A DNA stretch of 64,000 bases from Nakaseomyces glabratus. Lineage: Eukaryota > Ascomycota > Saccharomycetes > Saccharomycetales > Saccharomycetaceae. The DNA lies in the NCBI RefSeq assembly GCF_010111755.1, contig NC_088963.1, positions 992,001-1,056,000 on the forward strand, given 5' to 3'. Shown in pieces: positions 20,874-31,089 of this stretch (positions within the stretch are counted from its first letter, which is position 1; the number at the start of each line of letters is the position of its first letter). The notes below the pieces were generated by a model. The model had not been told where the DNA came from and did no database searches. It saw nothing but the letters and a program-made list of their open reading frames with translations. A program made the translations under genes and the position numbers.

Positions 20874-20883
20874 TAGGCGGCTA
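20874..20883 (-). promoter_or_regulatory. URS1-like (Ume6) site, one mismatch
   Basis: TAGGCGGCTA on the + strand differs by one base from TCGGCGGCTA, the reverse complement of URS1. It is the first of three such sites within 470 bp. Confidence 0.5.
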
Positions 20884-20964
20884 ACACAGGAAATCTACCA
20901 TATGGTAGTTGGTAAGTAAGCGCCGTAGCACCGGCGAGATCCGGGCCCATAGAAGTAAGATAGT

Positions 20965-20974
20965 TAGCCGCCGA
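20965..20974 (+). promoter_or_regulatory. Exact URS1 (Ume6) site
   Basis: TAGCCGCCGA matches the URS1 consensus exactly. Ume6 bound here recruits Rpd3/Isw2 to repress early meiotic genes and is converted to activation by Ime1. Confidence 0.75.
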
Positions 20975-21003
20975 AACTGTATGGTCATCTCTGTGTAACT
21001 CAG

Positions 21004-21087
21004 CCCCTTATCAGATCTGACCGCTTGAGATATTGTGCAGCGATAGGAGCAAAACAAAAATAGCGGGTAATGCGGCAAGGGAAGGGG
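21004..21087. promoter_or_regulatory. Two STRE cores and a Reb1 site
   Basis: CCCCT at 21004-21008 and AGGGG at 21083-21087 are Msn2/4 stress-response cores. CGGGTAA at 21064-21070 is the Reb1 core. Together with the flanking URS1 sites they look like a nucleosome-depleted promoter. Confidence 0.5.
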
Positions 21088-21332
21088 GGACGCGTCTCAG
21101 AGATCTCGTTAGAAAAGTAGAAACCTGCTCTTGAAAGCGCTAAACTTTCCTGTTTTGGTAATGATGAAAAAGACTAGATCTACATGCAGATAGTGGTCTG
21201 ATTTGTCTCTTCTCTATCTCTGTGGCTGTCTCTCTACTATGCAATCTAAGGCATGCACTACAATTGATTTCGTGCTTTAGAGGATTAGCGTTGACCGGAT
21301 TTCGGGGAATGCCGAAGGTTTCATAGATCTTG

Positions 21333-21383
21333 TAGCCGCCGGAGAGCCCAGCGGGGGATAGGGGATTACATTGAGTATATAAA
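21333..21383 (+). promoter_or_regulatory. URS1-like site, STRE and TATA box
   Basis: TAGCCGCCGG (21333-21342, one mismatch to URS1), AGGGG (21360-21364) and a strong TATA box TATATAAA (21376-21383) lie in order on the + strand. This implies transcription starting about 21.42-21.5 kb and running right, yet the next ORF in that direction is YAP3, 1.65 kb away. Confidence 0.55.
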
Positions 21384-22438
21384 GGGCAGGGCATACGCAG
21401 ATTTATGGAGAGTTGAACTTGTTTTCACTTGTTCCCGTATATTGCAAGCTTCTGGATACCAATAATTAAGAGTATATTGTGTAAAATGATCTAGGCTAAT
21501 TTTGTATATGTGGCATGAACTGACTGATACCTTCATCATGGTCGGGTTCAGTACTGAAATTGACATTTCTTTTTTTTGAGTACCTTTTGGCTGAAATATC
21601 AGTTGAGGGTAACTCATCGGTGCGAATCATAATGCGTCTAGTCATTATCTGTTTCCACTTGAAGCTAGAATAATAAGTTACGGCTTTACAAATAACGTAC
21701 CTTTCGACTCAGGTACCCAAGTATTCGACTTTTTGATAGATGGCGTGTTGTTCTCTTTGAGAATCAAATCAGCTTGTGCGGAGGTTTGTGACCATATCCT
21801 CTGGGGTTCTTCCAGTTGTTTTTCCCTTTGTGCCTTATCTCAATGAGACACAATTAATTGCGATGTTGTTTCGTTATCCCAAGTTTTAATGTTATTCCGG
21901 TTTTATTTGTTCGCACACGGTTCATACAACATCTTGCACAGGGTTTTCTGAACTTTTCTTGCAAAATTTATGCATGACAAAGGAAGGAAATGATCATACT
22001 TGTGCACAATTGTACTGTGGGTATTTGGTCTAGAAACAATAACTGAAAAATGAAGCTCCTGTTCGGTAGATGTACTAGATGAAAACGATAAAAACACTAT
22101 GGCAAAATGTGCTACCTGCATACAATTCTAAGATTTTTGACGAAGTAAGGGTCGTATGCATATGTGATGGCCCCTTCCAAGCATTTCATTCCATACTCAA
22201 AGTTATGTAGAAATGATGAAAGAGATTTGAAATGGAAAAAAAAGCAATTAAGAAACAAAGATTATGATTGAAACTATTCTGGTACGGCGTGATTTAACTG
22301 CCGTATTACTTAGCAATCAGGTGTTCATGGCAATTCATTTAGTCTCTGCTGTGCTGTACAACAGGAAAGTGCATACACGAGATACGTAAATGGGAAGAAG
22401 CGTTTTTATCATTTCCTCTTTAGACTGCTGGTTCAAAA

Positions 22439-22446
22439 TCCACGGA
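22439..22446 (-). promoter_or_regulatory. Pdr1/Pdr3-type site (PDRE)
   Basis: TCCACGGA is the reverse complement of the PDRE TCCGTGGA. It lies 590 bp upstream of the YAP3 start. Confidence 0.5.
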
Positions 22447-23035
22447 AGAGAACCAAAAAAAGAAAACCTCTGAGAAAAAAATGGTACTGCACAGAGTGCT
22501 CTGAGGCATGAATTCATTTAATTAATTTTGGGTTTCTGGCTCTCAGGTGCCCATTTTCTATATATCAAGCTTATGTGGGAGGGGTGATAGAAAAAGTTTA
22601 ACATAAAAAATGAGATAAAGTACATATAAAACCATAATCATTATATACCTGACTACTGACTACATAAGGACAAAAGAATCCTATAAACAATTCCATACCC
22701 ACCTAAGTGAGTGATTTAGACATCAGGCGCTATTGTACAACTAAGGAAACTCAAAATAATATACCGATTTTATATCTAACACTAGGTGTTGACACAAGCA
22801 ATATTAAATCTGAGAAGGAATCGTTATCAGAAAGTGTAAGAAAAATATTTCTTTTACTAATACCATATTACTATAGCTCAGTTGTATTTTGAGGTGGTAA
22901 TATTAGTACTATTGATACGTTAAAAACAAAAGACGCAAGAAACTTACGGCCAATATTATTTTCTTTAGTATCTAATAATATATCAGTTTTAAACGTTTTC
23001 GGAAATAGACAACAAATAGACAAGTCACACCAAAT

Positions 23036-24142
23036 ATGAATAACGAGCCGTTTGATATCCTTGGCTTGATGCAAGGACCTCACTTTTCAAACAGCGGTGA
23101 TGATATTTATACAAATGGTCGAATGGAAGTAAAATATCCTCCTATTGGTATTGATGACGAAGGGCAAAATATATCTGGAAATGGTATAGGCTTGGATTAT
23201 GCTCCTTTCACACCAGCTGGCTTAAGTGGTAGCGGGCAGTCAGCTATGGCGAATTTCCAGCAGCAGAACAATATTAACTCAGCTGGCTTTCAAACACAAC
23301 TGACTCCTTCAAATATTGAACTACACAATAATTTGCAAAATCTGCGAACTCCTCCTGACATAATAAAAACTGAACAATCGATAAGCCCTAATTTAGATTT
23401 TTCTACATCGATAAACGGAAATTTTAATACAAATAATTCGATATCGGGTGATAGCAACAATGATAAATTGAATACCACAGCAAGAAGCACTTTCAGTCAT
23501 CATAGGGAGAATTCCAATCCAGGCGATAATATTGATGACAAAAAGAAAGCTCAAAATAGAGCTGCACAAAGAGCGTTCAGAGAGCGTAAAGAGGCCAAGT
23601 TTAAGGAACTACAGAGAAAAGTGCGAGAATCTGAAATAGATAGAGATCAGTTGTTGAAGGAACTTGAGAAGCTAAGAAAGTGGAATATGGAAATAAATGC
23701 TGAAAATAGAAAACTTTTACAGAAAGAAAGGTTAGGAAACAATGGAGTCTACAGTGGTAATATGGAGTGTTCAAGCTCACAGAGTCTCCCTAATATGGAG
23801 CAAACGACATATATTTTTCCTTCTACAAATGAATGCTTTGAGCAATCGATAAACCAGAAAAATTTAAGAGATAAGAATCCAGAACAAATTTTTGAAAGAA
23901 AACCAGTTTACTCCGCTGCTGGTAGATTTCTACAATACGAGGACGAATATCCTGATGATGTCCTCTTGACTGTACCTGAAACTTGGGAATACCTAAGTCA
24001 GTTATCGGAAAACGAAGAGTTTGATGTTCATGAAGTGATGGAGAGGTTAGTAGGTTTGGAGCAGTGTCACCCATCAGGACCAGCTTATTCAAAGCAGAGG
24101 ATCGATAATTTAGTAAAACAATCAATCGAAAATAATAGGTAA
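23036..24142 (+). CDS. YAP3: AP-1-like bZIP factor, Yap3 type
   Basis: Fungal Yap-family bZIP transcription factor. The 368-residue product has a polar Asn-rich N-terminus. The basic region is near residues 168-190 (KKAQNRAAQRAFRERKEAK, the Yap signature with Gln and Ala in place of the usual bases), and a leucine zipper follows to about 230. The C-terminus is diagnostic of Yap3: LLTVPETWEYLSQLSE, then FDVHEVMERL, then CHPSGPAYS; the S. cerevisiae protein has the same block. It lacks the paired Cys-rich domains of Yap1. YAP3 and STE20 are near neighbours in S. cerevisiae too, though here CUE2 and MIF2 lie between them. The ATG at 23036 is the first in frame. Confidence 0.88.
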   Translation: MNNEPFDILGLMQGPHFSNSGDDIYTNGRMEVKYPPIGIDDEGQNISGNGIGLDYAPFTPAGLSGSGQSAMANFQQQNNINSAGFQTQLTPSNIELHNNLQNLRTPPDIIKTEQSISPNLDFSTSINGNFNTNNSISGDSNNDKLNTTARSTFSHHRENSNPGDNIDDKKKAQNRAAQRAFRERKEAKFKELQRKVRESEIDRDQLLKELEKLRKWNMEINAENRKLLQKERLGNNGVYSGNMECSSSQSLPNMEQTTYIFPSTNECFEQSINQKNLRDKNPEQIFERKPVYSAAGRFLQYEDEYPDDVLLTVPETWEYLSQLSENEEFDVHEVMERLVGLEQCHPSGPAYSKQRIDNLVKQSIENNR

Positions 24143-24772
24143 CCATATTATTGCCTTATAATGAAACCAACTGTCATTATCGATAGGTAATGAATCTCTG
24201 CAACTGATTTCTACATTATGAAACAGTTGTTTGTTACTGATTTTATCAGAGACGTTGTATTATCACTTGTTTCGGAGCGTCTGTACCTATTTTTAACGCT
24301 AGAATCTACAAACTGTCATTAAAGAAGTAATTTAAGCTGTAGTGATCATTTAACTACACTCTTTTTTTTTGATCTAAAATGTACGACACAATATGTTGAA
24401 GACAATGAAATACTTCTGATGAATATATACCAGGCATGCTCTCATATGTTTGATTTAGACTCAGCTAAATTTTAAAAGAAGTACTACCATATAAGGCGCT
24501 AATCTATGTAACTTCAAGTAATGCTATTAAATAATTCATGTTTTCTCATATGTTTATGAACTCTGTCACATACAATTTTTTTTTGATTAACAATGACAAT
24601 TTGGATTTCGGCTTTTGATACAAGCGATGACATGAAATACTATATGAATACAGGGTCATATCCACCAAAATGATAAAGAATGCCATTAATTGTGGCATGT
24701 ATAATATTGTTTCATTTTTTTGCTGCCTAAACAATTGAACCTAGTCTCCTTGATTGAGTTCAAGCATTCAAT
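24143..24772. other. Intergenic YAP3-CUE2, nothing specific seen
   Basis: 630 bp, AT-rich, between tandem genes, with T runs near 24361 and 24580. No convincing site or RNA gene. Confidence 0.5.
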
Positions 24773-26164
24773 ATGGCCGCAGATAACAATCTATTAATGC
24801 AGCTGGCAGAGATGTTTCCAGATCATCGTCTTGAGACTCTCGCTAGGTGTCTGGAGGACTCTAACAATGACGTTAATTTAGCTTGCTCCATGGTAATCAG
24901 CGGTACACATATTAGTGTCGGAGAGGATCTGCATAATGACAACACTACTTTAGATGAGTTGTATAGTCTTTTTCCGCAAATACCCAGAGATGATATACAA
25001 ACCGCGTACTATGAGCACAAGGGTAACAAAGAAAAACTTTTTGATAGTAATGAGGTTGTCTTAGAACTGCTAAGCTTAGAATCCATTAGGAATCAGAAAC
25101 TAGAAATTGACCAACCTGTGCTGAGTTCGACTGTTAAAGCAGATGAGAACACATCAAAATGGGGGAAAACGCACAATAATATTGAAACAATAATAAGATA
25201 TACTAATGTGGATAGAGAGAGAGCGAGTAAATACTATACTAATAATCTCTTTAGTGCACCCTTAGCTATTATAAGCATAATTAGAGATGGTTATGAGCAG
25301 CCGATAATTTCAAAAACAAATACAACAAATAGAAAGACTGCTTTTAGGAAAGGCGCTATAAGGGGAGGTCGAGTACAGTCTAGTCATGGTATAGCGCACC
25401 GCAAGCAAAATGGATTGGACCTGAAAACGGAAAACTCATTTGAACATCTTTGTGATGTCACTGATAACATGTCAGATACGATTTCTACTGTTGAAGCTCC
25501 TACATATGAGGATGTCGCCGATCTGAAGAAATTATTATCTGGTGAGCAGACTCTGAGTGCATTTAATATGGAATTTATTAATAAGGCATATCGATATTAT
25601 CACTTAAATTTGGACAAGCTTGCATCATTAATTAACTATTTGAAATTAAACAGTGCGTCTAAGTTAACATTTATTACAGCTGAAAAAATGAGTGCTGAAT
25701 CATTACAGCATTCCACAGATGATGTTGGCATGAGAGTACCTTATTCGAAGACTATTAAGAAGAAATCTACAGTTAACACATCTCCTGCATTAACAAAGAA
25801 TATGATTCAAGGTAAGGAAAACTTTCAAATTGCAAACAAGATGGTGGTAGAATTTTTCAATACCTACAAGCTAGATTTTCATGGATTTTTACCACAGGAG
25901 GCTGTTAGAATTGCAGATATCTGTTTGACTCAATGGTGGGCAGAGGAACTGTCAAATCGAGAACTCAATGCAGGAAAGCTTAATATGAAGAAGTCGCAAT
26001 ATATGAGCCCAGTTACTCTTATCACAGGAAGGGGCATCCACAGCGCAGGCGGATTTTCGAAAGTGCGGATAGCCATAGTGAAATACCTACAAAATAATTA
26101 CTACATTTTTGAAGAGTTCCCATCCTATTTCATTGTTAATGGAAAAGGTAAGGTTTTTGGCTAG
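24773..26164 (+). CDS. CUE2: Cue2, no-go-decay endonuclease
   Basis: Ribosome-associated endonuclease that cuts mRNA at collided ribosomes in no-go decay. The 463 residues start with two CUE ubiquitin-binding domains: about 6-48 (LAEMFPDHRLETLARCL with later DVNLACSMV) and about 60-100 (LDELYSLFPQIPRDDIQ). A long middle region precedes the C-terminal SMR nuclease domain (about 360-463), with LDFHGF in place of the family's LDLHG and the loop TGRGIHSAGG. The S. cerevisiae protein is 443 aa. Adjacent to MIF2 in the same order and orientation as in S. cerevisiae (YKL090W-YKL089W). Confidence 0.93.
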   Translation: MAADNNLLMQLAEMFPDHRLETLARCLEDSNNDVNLACSMVISGTHISVGEDLHNDNTTLDELYSLFPQIPRDDIQTAYYEHKGNKEKLFDSNEVVLELLSLESIRNQKLEIDQPVLSSTVKADENTSKWGKTHNNIETIIRYTNVDRERASKYYTNNLFSAPLAIISIIRDGYEQPIISKTNTTNRKTAFRKGAIRGGRVQSSHGIAHRKQNGLDLKTENSFEHLCDVTDNMSDTISTVEAPTYEDVADLKKLLSGEQTLSAFNMEFINKAYRYYHLNLDKLASLINYLKLNSASKLTFITAEKMSAESLQHSTDDVGMRVPYSKTIKKKSTVNTSPALTKNMIQGKENFQIANKMVVEFFNTYKLDFHGFLPQEAVRIADICLTQWWAEELSNRELNAGKLNMKKSQYMSPVTLITGRGIHSAGGFSKVRIAIVKYLQNNYYIFEEFPSYFIVNGKGKVFG

Positions 26165-26630
26165 CCATTTCAATTTGTACTCGGTAATTTCCTGTTCCAT
26201 TTCAAAAGGGGCTCATCAAATTCAACATTATTATCTACTGCTTGTTTGACCTTGTAATATTACGTCTTAGGCACTTGCCTCATTTACTATACGTCTTAAT
26301 GTATACAAATGAGGCCAATATTTCCGGTTTGAGACTATAGATATTTTATATCACGTGATTGTCTCTACTTTTTTACTTCCCCAAACCTCGTTACACCAAA
26401 AGTTTTGGAAAATTCGGGTTTCGCGATGATTTCGATTCTAAACAATAGAGATGGTGCAAATACCGATGAGGATCGACAATAGCACGTTAGCGATTGTTGA
26501 AGACAAACTATAAATTCGGACAACTTGTTTATAATCAGGGATTGTGGGCTTCGGCGCCGAAAAGATCATCGAAGAACAATTCACATAGCGCGAGCTATCT
26601 TGATTGTTTTGTAAAAGAACAAGTATAAGG
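26165..26630. other. CUE2-MIF2 intergenic, MIF2 promoter
   Basis: 466 bp between tandem genes, with a Cbf1 palindrome (separate entry) and a T/C-rich patch after it. No ORF. Confidence 0.6.
26351..26358. promoter_or_regulatory. Cbf1 site upstream of MIF2
   Basis: TCACGTGA, a perfect E-box palindrome followed by T, matches CDEI/Cbf1. It lies about 270 bp before the MIF2 ATG. No AT-rich CDEII and no CDEIII follow, so it is read as a promoter site, not a centromere. Confidence 0.55.
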
Positions 26631-28259
26631 ATGGATTACATGAACCTAGGGCTTCGATCCCGTAAGACAGGCATAGATGTGAAGAAAAATCTGGCAAAAG
26701 ATGAGTATAGTATGGAGAACATTGATGATTTCTTCAAGGATGACGATACAAGCTTTCTATCACGAAGAAAGAGCAGGAAGTCCTCCTTATTACCTGAAGC
26801 TGATATTCAGAACCGTATCTTGCCAAGTCCACTTACTAAACAGCACAATGTCAGAGATACAGATGGCTTCAAAGTTCCGCAGAACATTAATGTTTCACAT
26901 AGGTCAACAATTGAAAGAGCACCAACTGAGTTTCAACATTCAGTAATAAGTGAGGATATACCAGAAGTGATACCATATGAAGGACAGTCAGCTACACCGG
27001 ACCGAAATATTGAGCCTATAGATGAGGATGAACTGGCTAATATGCCGAAACCAAGGTATAGAAGTCAGTACAATTTAGGAGCTGGGAACGACGATACAGA
27101 TCTGATAAATCTGACTCCTGAGAAAGATGGAAGAGGCACTTATAATGACGTGCCGGATTTGATTGATGACGAGGGAGACACTTCCAAAGATAACACAACA
27201 TTCAATACTTCAGACCATGCAATGTTAGAAGATGAAGTTGAGGACGGCTTTGTACTTGAATCTGAAGAAGACCGAGATTATATGGAAAGTGATGAAGGCT
27301 CCCTGGCTGATGATACCGATGATGCTAGTGATTCTGGTGATGATATAGGAACACAATTTGCGGCTGAAATAAATAGACCTGGGAATGAATCACCGCTTTC
27401 AAGTGACGATGAGGATTATATTTCCGAAAACTCCACAGGTCACAACAGGTTGGAGGATGAAATAGATAACCCTTCCCTTCCTACAAGGTTGTCAAAACCA
27501 TATGATATTGTTGACGGTGTGAGGCGATCAAAGAGAGTGAAAATTCCGCCTTTAGAATATTGGCGTAATGAAAAAATTCAATATAAAAGAAGACGCAACG
27601 AGCCCGTTTTGGATATTGATAAAGTAATAACTTATAACCATAGCGAATCTGAAGAAGAATCTGAAGAGGAGCAGAAGAAGGTCAAAAAGCAAAGAAAGCC
27701 TGTTACCAGAACGCGTCCTTATAATTATGTCCCTAATGGTAGACCAAGAGGCAGGCCGCGGAAAAATATCTCAGATGATCCAAATGGAAATTTAATCAGA
27801 AAAATCGAAAATGGAGAAGAACCTAAGGGTGAGTGGTTGAAGCATGGAATGTTAGAAGCAACTGTTAAAAATCTGCATGGCGAAGCCAAAACTGAGTTGG
27901 TTGCGATGGCTCCTAATGTCTCTCAATCTGAAGAAACGAAAGCATCTGGTGAAGACGACTATTCAATTGAGATATTGTTTGATAAATACAACGAAGCATT
28001 TGCCAGTGGGATGTTGAAAGTACCAGTAGATGGTCGTAAAAGTCCTGCTGATTCAAATACTGCATTCATTACCTTTCATGTTCTTGATGGTATAGTAGAG
28101 GTCACATTGGATGGAAAAAATTTCATCTGTACAAAAGGATCGTCATTTCAAATACCTGCGTATAATGAATATGCATTTGCAAATATTGGAAGTAATGAAG
28201 TTCGTATGTTCTTTGTTCAAGTATCCCCTCCTTCTGACTTTTATTCTGAACATTATTGA
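26631..28259 (+). CDS. MIF2: Centromere protein Mif2 (CENP-C)
   Basis: Inner-kinetochore protein that binds the Cse4 nucleosome and the Mis12 complex. The 542-residue product begins MDYMNLGLRSRKTGIDVK, nearly the same as S. cerevisiae Mif2, which fixes the start at the ATG at 26631; the open frame extends 27 bp upstream only through a TTG codon. The N-terminal segment continues DEYSMENIDDFFKDD (Mis12-complex contact). An acidic region follows. The CENP-C motif is near residues 300-322 (RRSKRVKIPPLEYWRNEK), an AT hook (GRPRGRPRK) is near 370, and the C-terminal cupin dimerisation domain lies at about 440-538 (KGSSFQIPAYNEYAFAN). All functional blocks are intact. Confidence 0.96.
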   Translation: MDYMNLGLRSRKTGIDVKKNLAKDEYSMENIDDFFKDDDTSFLSRRKSRKSSLLPEADIQNRILPSPLTKQHNVRDTDGFKVPQNINVSHRSTIERAPTEFQHSVISEDIPEVIPYEGQSATPDRNIEPIDEDELANMPKPRYRSQYNLGAGNDDTDLINLTPEKDGRGTYNDVPDLIDDEGDTSKDNTTFNTSDHAMLEDEVEDGFVLESEEDRDYMESDEGSLADDTDDASDSGDDIGTQFAAEINRPGNESPLSSDDEDYISENSTGHNRLEDEIDNPSLPTRLSKPYDIVDGVRRSKRVKIPPLEYWRNEKIQYKRRRNEPVLDIDKVITYNHSESEEESEEEQKKVKKQRKPVTRTRPYNYVPNGRPRGRPRKNISDDPNGNLIRKIENGEEPKGEWLKHGMLEATVKNLHGEAKTELVAMAPNVSQSEETKASGEDDYSIEILFDKYNEAFASGMLKVPVDGRKSPADSNTAFITFHVLDGIVEVTLDGKNFICTKGSSFQIPAYNEYAFANIGSNEVRMFFVQVSPPSDFYSEHY

Positions 28260-28485
28260 ATAGTCCAGTTACTTTTTATGAATTCCCAATAAGTATTAGC
28301 ATTTATAGATTTTAAACAAATTAATATTCAAGACTGTTTATTTTTGGCTAAATTATTGCCTAAAATTTGTGTTACCCATCTATTGATAACTATCGTAATA
28401 TGCTTTTCTTCGTATGGTAGTGTATACTTCACTGGATATTTATGTAACTTACATAAAATTAAGAAAAAATTGCCATAATTAATAA

Positions 28486-31089
28486 CTATTGTATCCCTGA
28501 TTCAACAGAAGCAACAGCTTTTGAAGATGAACTGCTGGAACGCCCTTCCGAATCACTATTTTGCTCTGCAGCTTTTTTCATTCTAGAAAATTTCACCAGG
28601 GCGGATAAACCTTCTGTATTCTCGGCCACTTCAGTTATGAATTTATGTTGCAGCAATTCCGATGATTCCGCTCTTTCACTTACAGTGACAGCCAGGCATT
28701 TATCAATGAACTCTTTGAAGTCTTTGCTCAATCTATCAGGTTCTTGCACTTCAGGACGGCCGTTTGTCGCAATTAAATACAATGCCCTCAGCGGAGTCTC
28801 ATTTAGATAAGGCGGTTCGCCCTCGATCATTTCTATTATCATGATGCCTAAAGACCAAATATCAACTTTTGGACCGTACTCCTTACGTGATACAATTTCA
28901 GGGGCCATCCAGTACGGAGTGCCCACCATGGTTGTTCTTTTTATTACAGTATCATTGACTTGAGCGCAAAATCCAAAATCAGTTAGTTTAATATCTCCAT
29001 TCATTGAAAGTAGGACATTATCTGACTTTATGTCCCGATGAAGGACCCCTTTCGAATGTAGGAATTCTAAACCTTGTAATACTTCTCTACACACAGCACC
29101 TATCTGACCTTCCGTAAGAACGCAATAAGTTACAACATCAGTAAGACAGCCACCTTCCATGTACTCCATTACAACCCATAAATCAAGACCAGATAAGTAT
29201 GAGTCAATATAGTTTACAATATTTTGATGTTTACTTGAGCTCATTACCATGATTTCATTTACAATTAGCTCCTTCTTTGGTTGTTTCTCCAAGTTCATCT
29301 GTTTGATAGCTACACACTGGGACTTATCGCTTCTGGAATGAGATAAATATACACCACCCGAAGCACCTTGACCAATTTTTAGGTATGTTTCAAATTTATC
29401 CTCAGGTGTTCCTGGTGTACAAATTTTAGATAATCTCGATAGCACAACTTGCATTCGTTTGTCTTTCTCTGCTTTCTTATTTCCTTCATCTCTCTTAATA
29501 ACATTCGAGTTTTCTTTTTTATCTGTGTGACCTTTTATTCCCCAAGATTCCCTATAGTTTGTAGGGTGTTTGGATGTGCTGGTACTTGTACTTGTAATCG
29601 AAATTGTTTTTTTATTGCCGCTAAGAGATTTTTCGAACCTAAATGTATCTGTGGAAGTTCCAACCCGTTGTGATTTATGCGATTTCTGATCATTACTAAA
29701 TTGAACAGTTGGTTCGCCATTATTAGGAAGAGAATTAACTGACGTTATTTTTGATGAGTTATTTTTCACTCGAGTGGCCTTCGGACGGTTGGGAGACTTG
29801 GGAGGAATAGCTTTTAATTCCTGTAATGCTGGTGGCTTTGGGGCTGGTCTACTTGGGATGAATTTGTCTTCAGTAGAAAAGCTTTCCTTCAAAATTAGTT
29901 GGTTTACTTCGTTTTTATGCCGACTTTCAATTGAGATTGCAGGCATCAAACTCTCATTAAAGGAAGGTTTGGCGGCATCATCATCGGCACTACTTGTTAT
30001 ATTTGACGGTGTCGATACTTGTGTATCATCCACACAGATGGTTCCTTTTTCTAGTGGAAATGTTTGAAGCAGTTTATCCGTTGTTTTTGAAGCTGAAACA
30101 TCTTGATAAAATTGGACAACATTAAGTAGCGTCTTAATATCTTTTTCCTGCTCTTTCTTAGTAATACCATTTGACTCAAGAAGAGCTTGCCATTTCTCTG
30201 GTAAGCCTATATAATCTCCTGTAACAGGATCAAAACCAACATGATGAACATGTTTCGGGTTGTATGGTTTTGAAATTGATTTTACTTTTTTCAAATCATG
30301 TTTAGGCGGCACTTCTTGGTCACTACGATCGTTACTATTATTGCTATTATTGGACACCTTGATTGAATTAACAAACAATGAAAAAACCTCTTTCATTTTA
30401 ACCGGTCGTTTCTTTTCCTGATCATGCTTAGTGCCAACATTAAGTTTACTATTTGATTTAAAACTAAAATTTCTAGAGGGTGATTTTAATGACAATTTTC
30501 TAGGGGAATGCGATAAACTCAAGCTCTTTTGATATTGAAGAGGCTTTGGTGTATTTGGTAAAGACTTTGACATTTGCTTATGCCTACTTATTTGCCCTGA
30601 GTTTATTTGATAAGTTGTATCAACTCCTTGGTTGTGATAGTCTATGGATGTATGTTTATTTGGTTTGGACAATATATTTATGCTAACTTCTTTATTATTT
30701 TGAATTTCCTCCTTGTCGGTAACTAATTCATGTTGGGTATCTTCTCTTATTGATGTATATTTGCTATGAATTGAGCGATATCTTACTGGTCTATTTGGGC
30801 TCTTGGGATCCATCGACCTATATTCTGAAAGATTATCTGAGATAAACCCTCTAGAGTATGAAGAGGAAGAAGAAGAATTTGATGATGATGATGATGATGA
30901 CGATGATGATGATGATAAACGACTAGTTCCAATATGGGTTATTGTCAGCATCATAGGGTAGTCTGAGAGTTTATGTTTATTGGCATTGTGGACATTATTG
31001 ACATAGTTCCTACTAATTGGATGTTCATGACCAGCTTTATTACTTCCGATTGAGCGGTCTAATTTATGACTTTTTAATTCAGCGGACAT
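28486..31089 (-). CDS. STE20: PAK-family kinase Ste20
   Basis: Cdc42-activated kinase at the top of the pheromone, filamentation and osmosensing MAPK cascades. The 867 residues include a Ser-rich N-terminus with long serine runs near 57-78. The CRIB domain is near 272-300 (ISKP then HVHHVGFDP), and a long disordered linker has Pro motifs (RPAPKPPAL). The kinase domain spans about 566-820: [25 protein letters not shown] and GTPYWMAPE are all present. No PH domain is visible, which separates it from Cla4 and Skm1. The tail ([16 protein letters not shown]) matches the Ste20 G-beta-binding segment. Convergent with MIF2. S. cerevisiae Ste20 is 939 aa. Confidence 0.93.
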   Translation of the reverse strand: MSAELKSHKLDRSIGSNKAGHEHPISRNYVNNVHNANKHKLSDYPMMLTITHIGTSRLSSSSSSSSSSSSNSSSSSSYSRGFISDNLSEYRSMDPKSPNRPVRYRSIHSKYTSIREDTQHELVTDKEEIQNNKEVSINILSKPNKHTSIDYHNQGVDTTYQINSGQISRHKQMSKSLPNTPKPLQYQKSLSLSHSPRKLSLKSPSRNFSFKSNSKLNVGTKHDQEKKRPVKMKEVFSLFVNSIKVSNNSNNSNDRSDQEVPPKHDLKKVKSISKPYNPKHVHHVGFDPVTGDYIGLPEKWQALLESNGITKKEQEKDIKTLLNVVQFYQDVSASKTTDKLLQTFPLEKGTICVDDTQVSTPSNITSSADDDAAKPSFNESLMPAISIESRHKNEVNQLILKESFSTEDKFIPSRPAPKPPALQELKAIPPKSPNRPKATRVKNNSSKITSVNSLPNNGEPTVQFSNDQKSHKSQRVGTSTDTFRFEKSLSGNKKTISITSTSTSTSKHPTNYRESWGIKGHTDKKENSNVIKRDEGNKKAEKDKRMQVVLSRLSKICTPGTPEDKFETYLKIGQGASGGVYLSHSRSDKSQCVAIKQMNLEKQPKKELIVNEIMVMSSSKHQNIVNYIDSYLSGLDLWVVMEYMEGGCLTDVVTYCVLTEGQIGAVCREVLQGLEFLHSKGVLHRDIKSDNVLLSMNGDIKLTDFGFCAQVNDTVIKRTTMVGTPYWMAPEIVSRKEYGPKVDIWSLGIMIIEMIEGEPPYLNETPLRALYLIATNGRPEVQEPDRLSKDFKEFIDKCLAVTVSERAESSELLQHKFITEVAENTEGLSALVKFSRMKKAAEQNSDSEGRSSSSSSKAVASVESGIQ

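Larger units (their letters stand above)
20732..23035. other. 2.3-kb non-coding region upstream of YAP3
   Basis: Longest gene-free stretch outside the relic region. Its left third is G+C-richer and packed with promoter-type motifs (URS1-like, STRE, Reb1, TATA; separate entries). The right two thirds are AT-rich, with many ATGs followed by short frames and one Pdr1/Pdr3-type site. No frame with an ATG exceeds about 60 codons and looks coding. It could be a long YAP3 promoter, a long 5' leader, a non-coding RNA, or the site of a lost gene. Confidence 0.7.

Noticed and set aside
22431..22450. tRNA B-box-like GGTTCAAAATCC
   Set aside because: The flanks cannot form a T stem and no A box or acceptor stem was found.
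22707..22892. 61-codon frame before YAP3
   Set aside because: Begins at GTG with no ATG and has no family resemblance.
26351..26480. Possible point centromere (CDEI-like TCACGTGA)
   Set aside because: The following 80-90 bp are not an AT-rich CDEII and there is no CDEIII (TCCGAA core) at the right distance; it fits a Cbf1 promoter site.
26604..26630. Upstream extension of MIF2
   Set aside because: The extension starts at TTG; the conserved N-terminus begins at the ATG at 26631.
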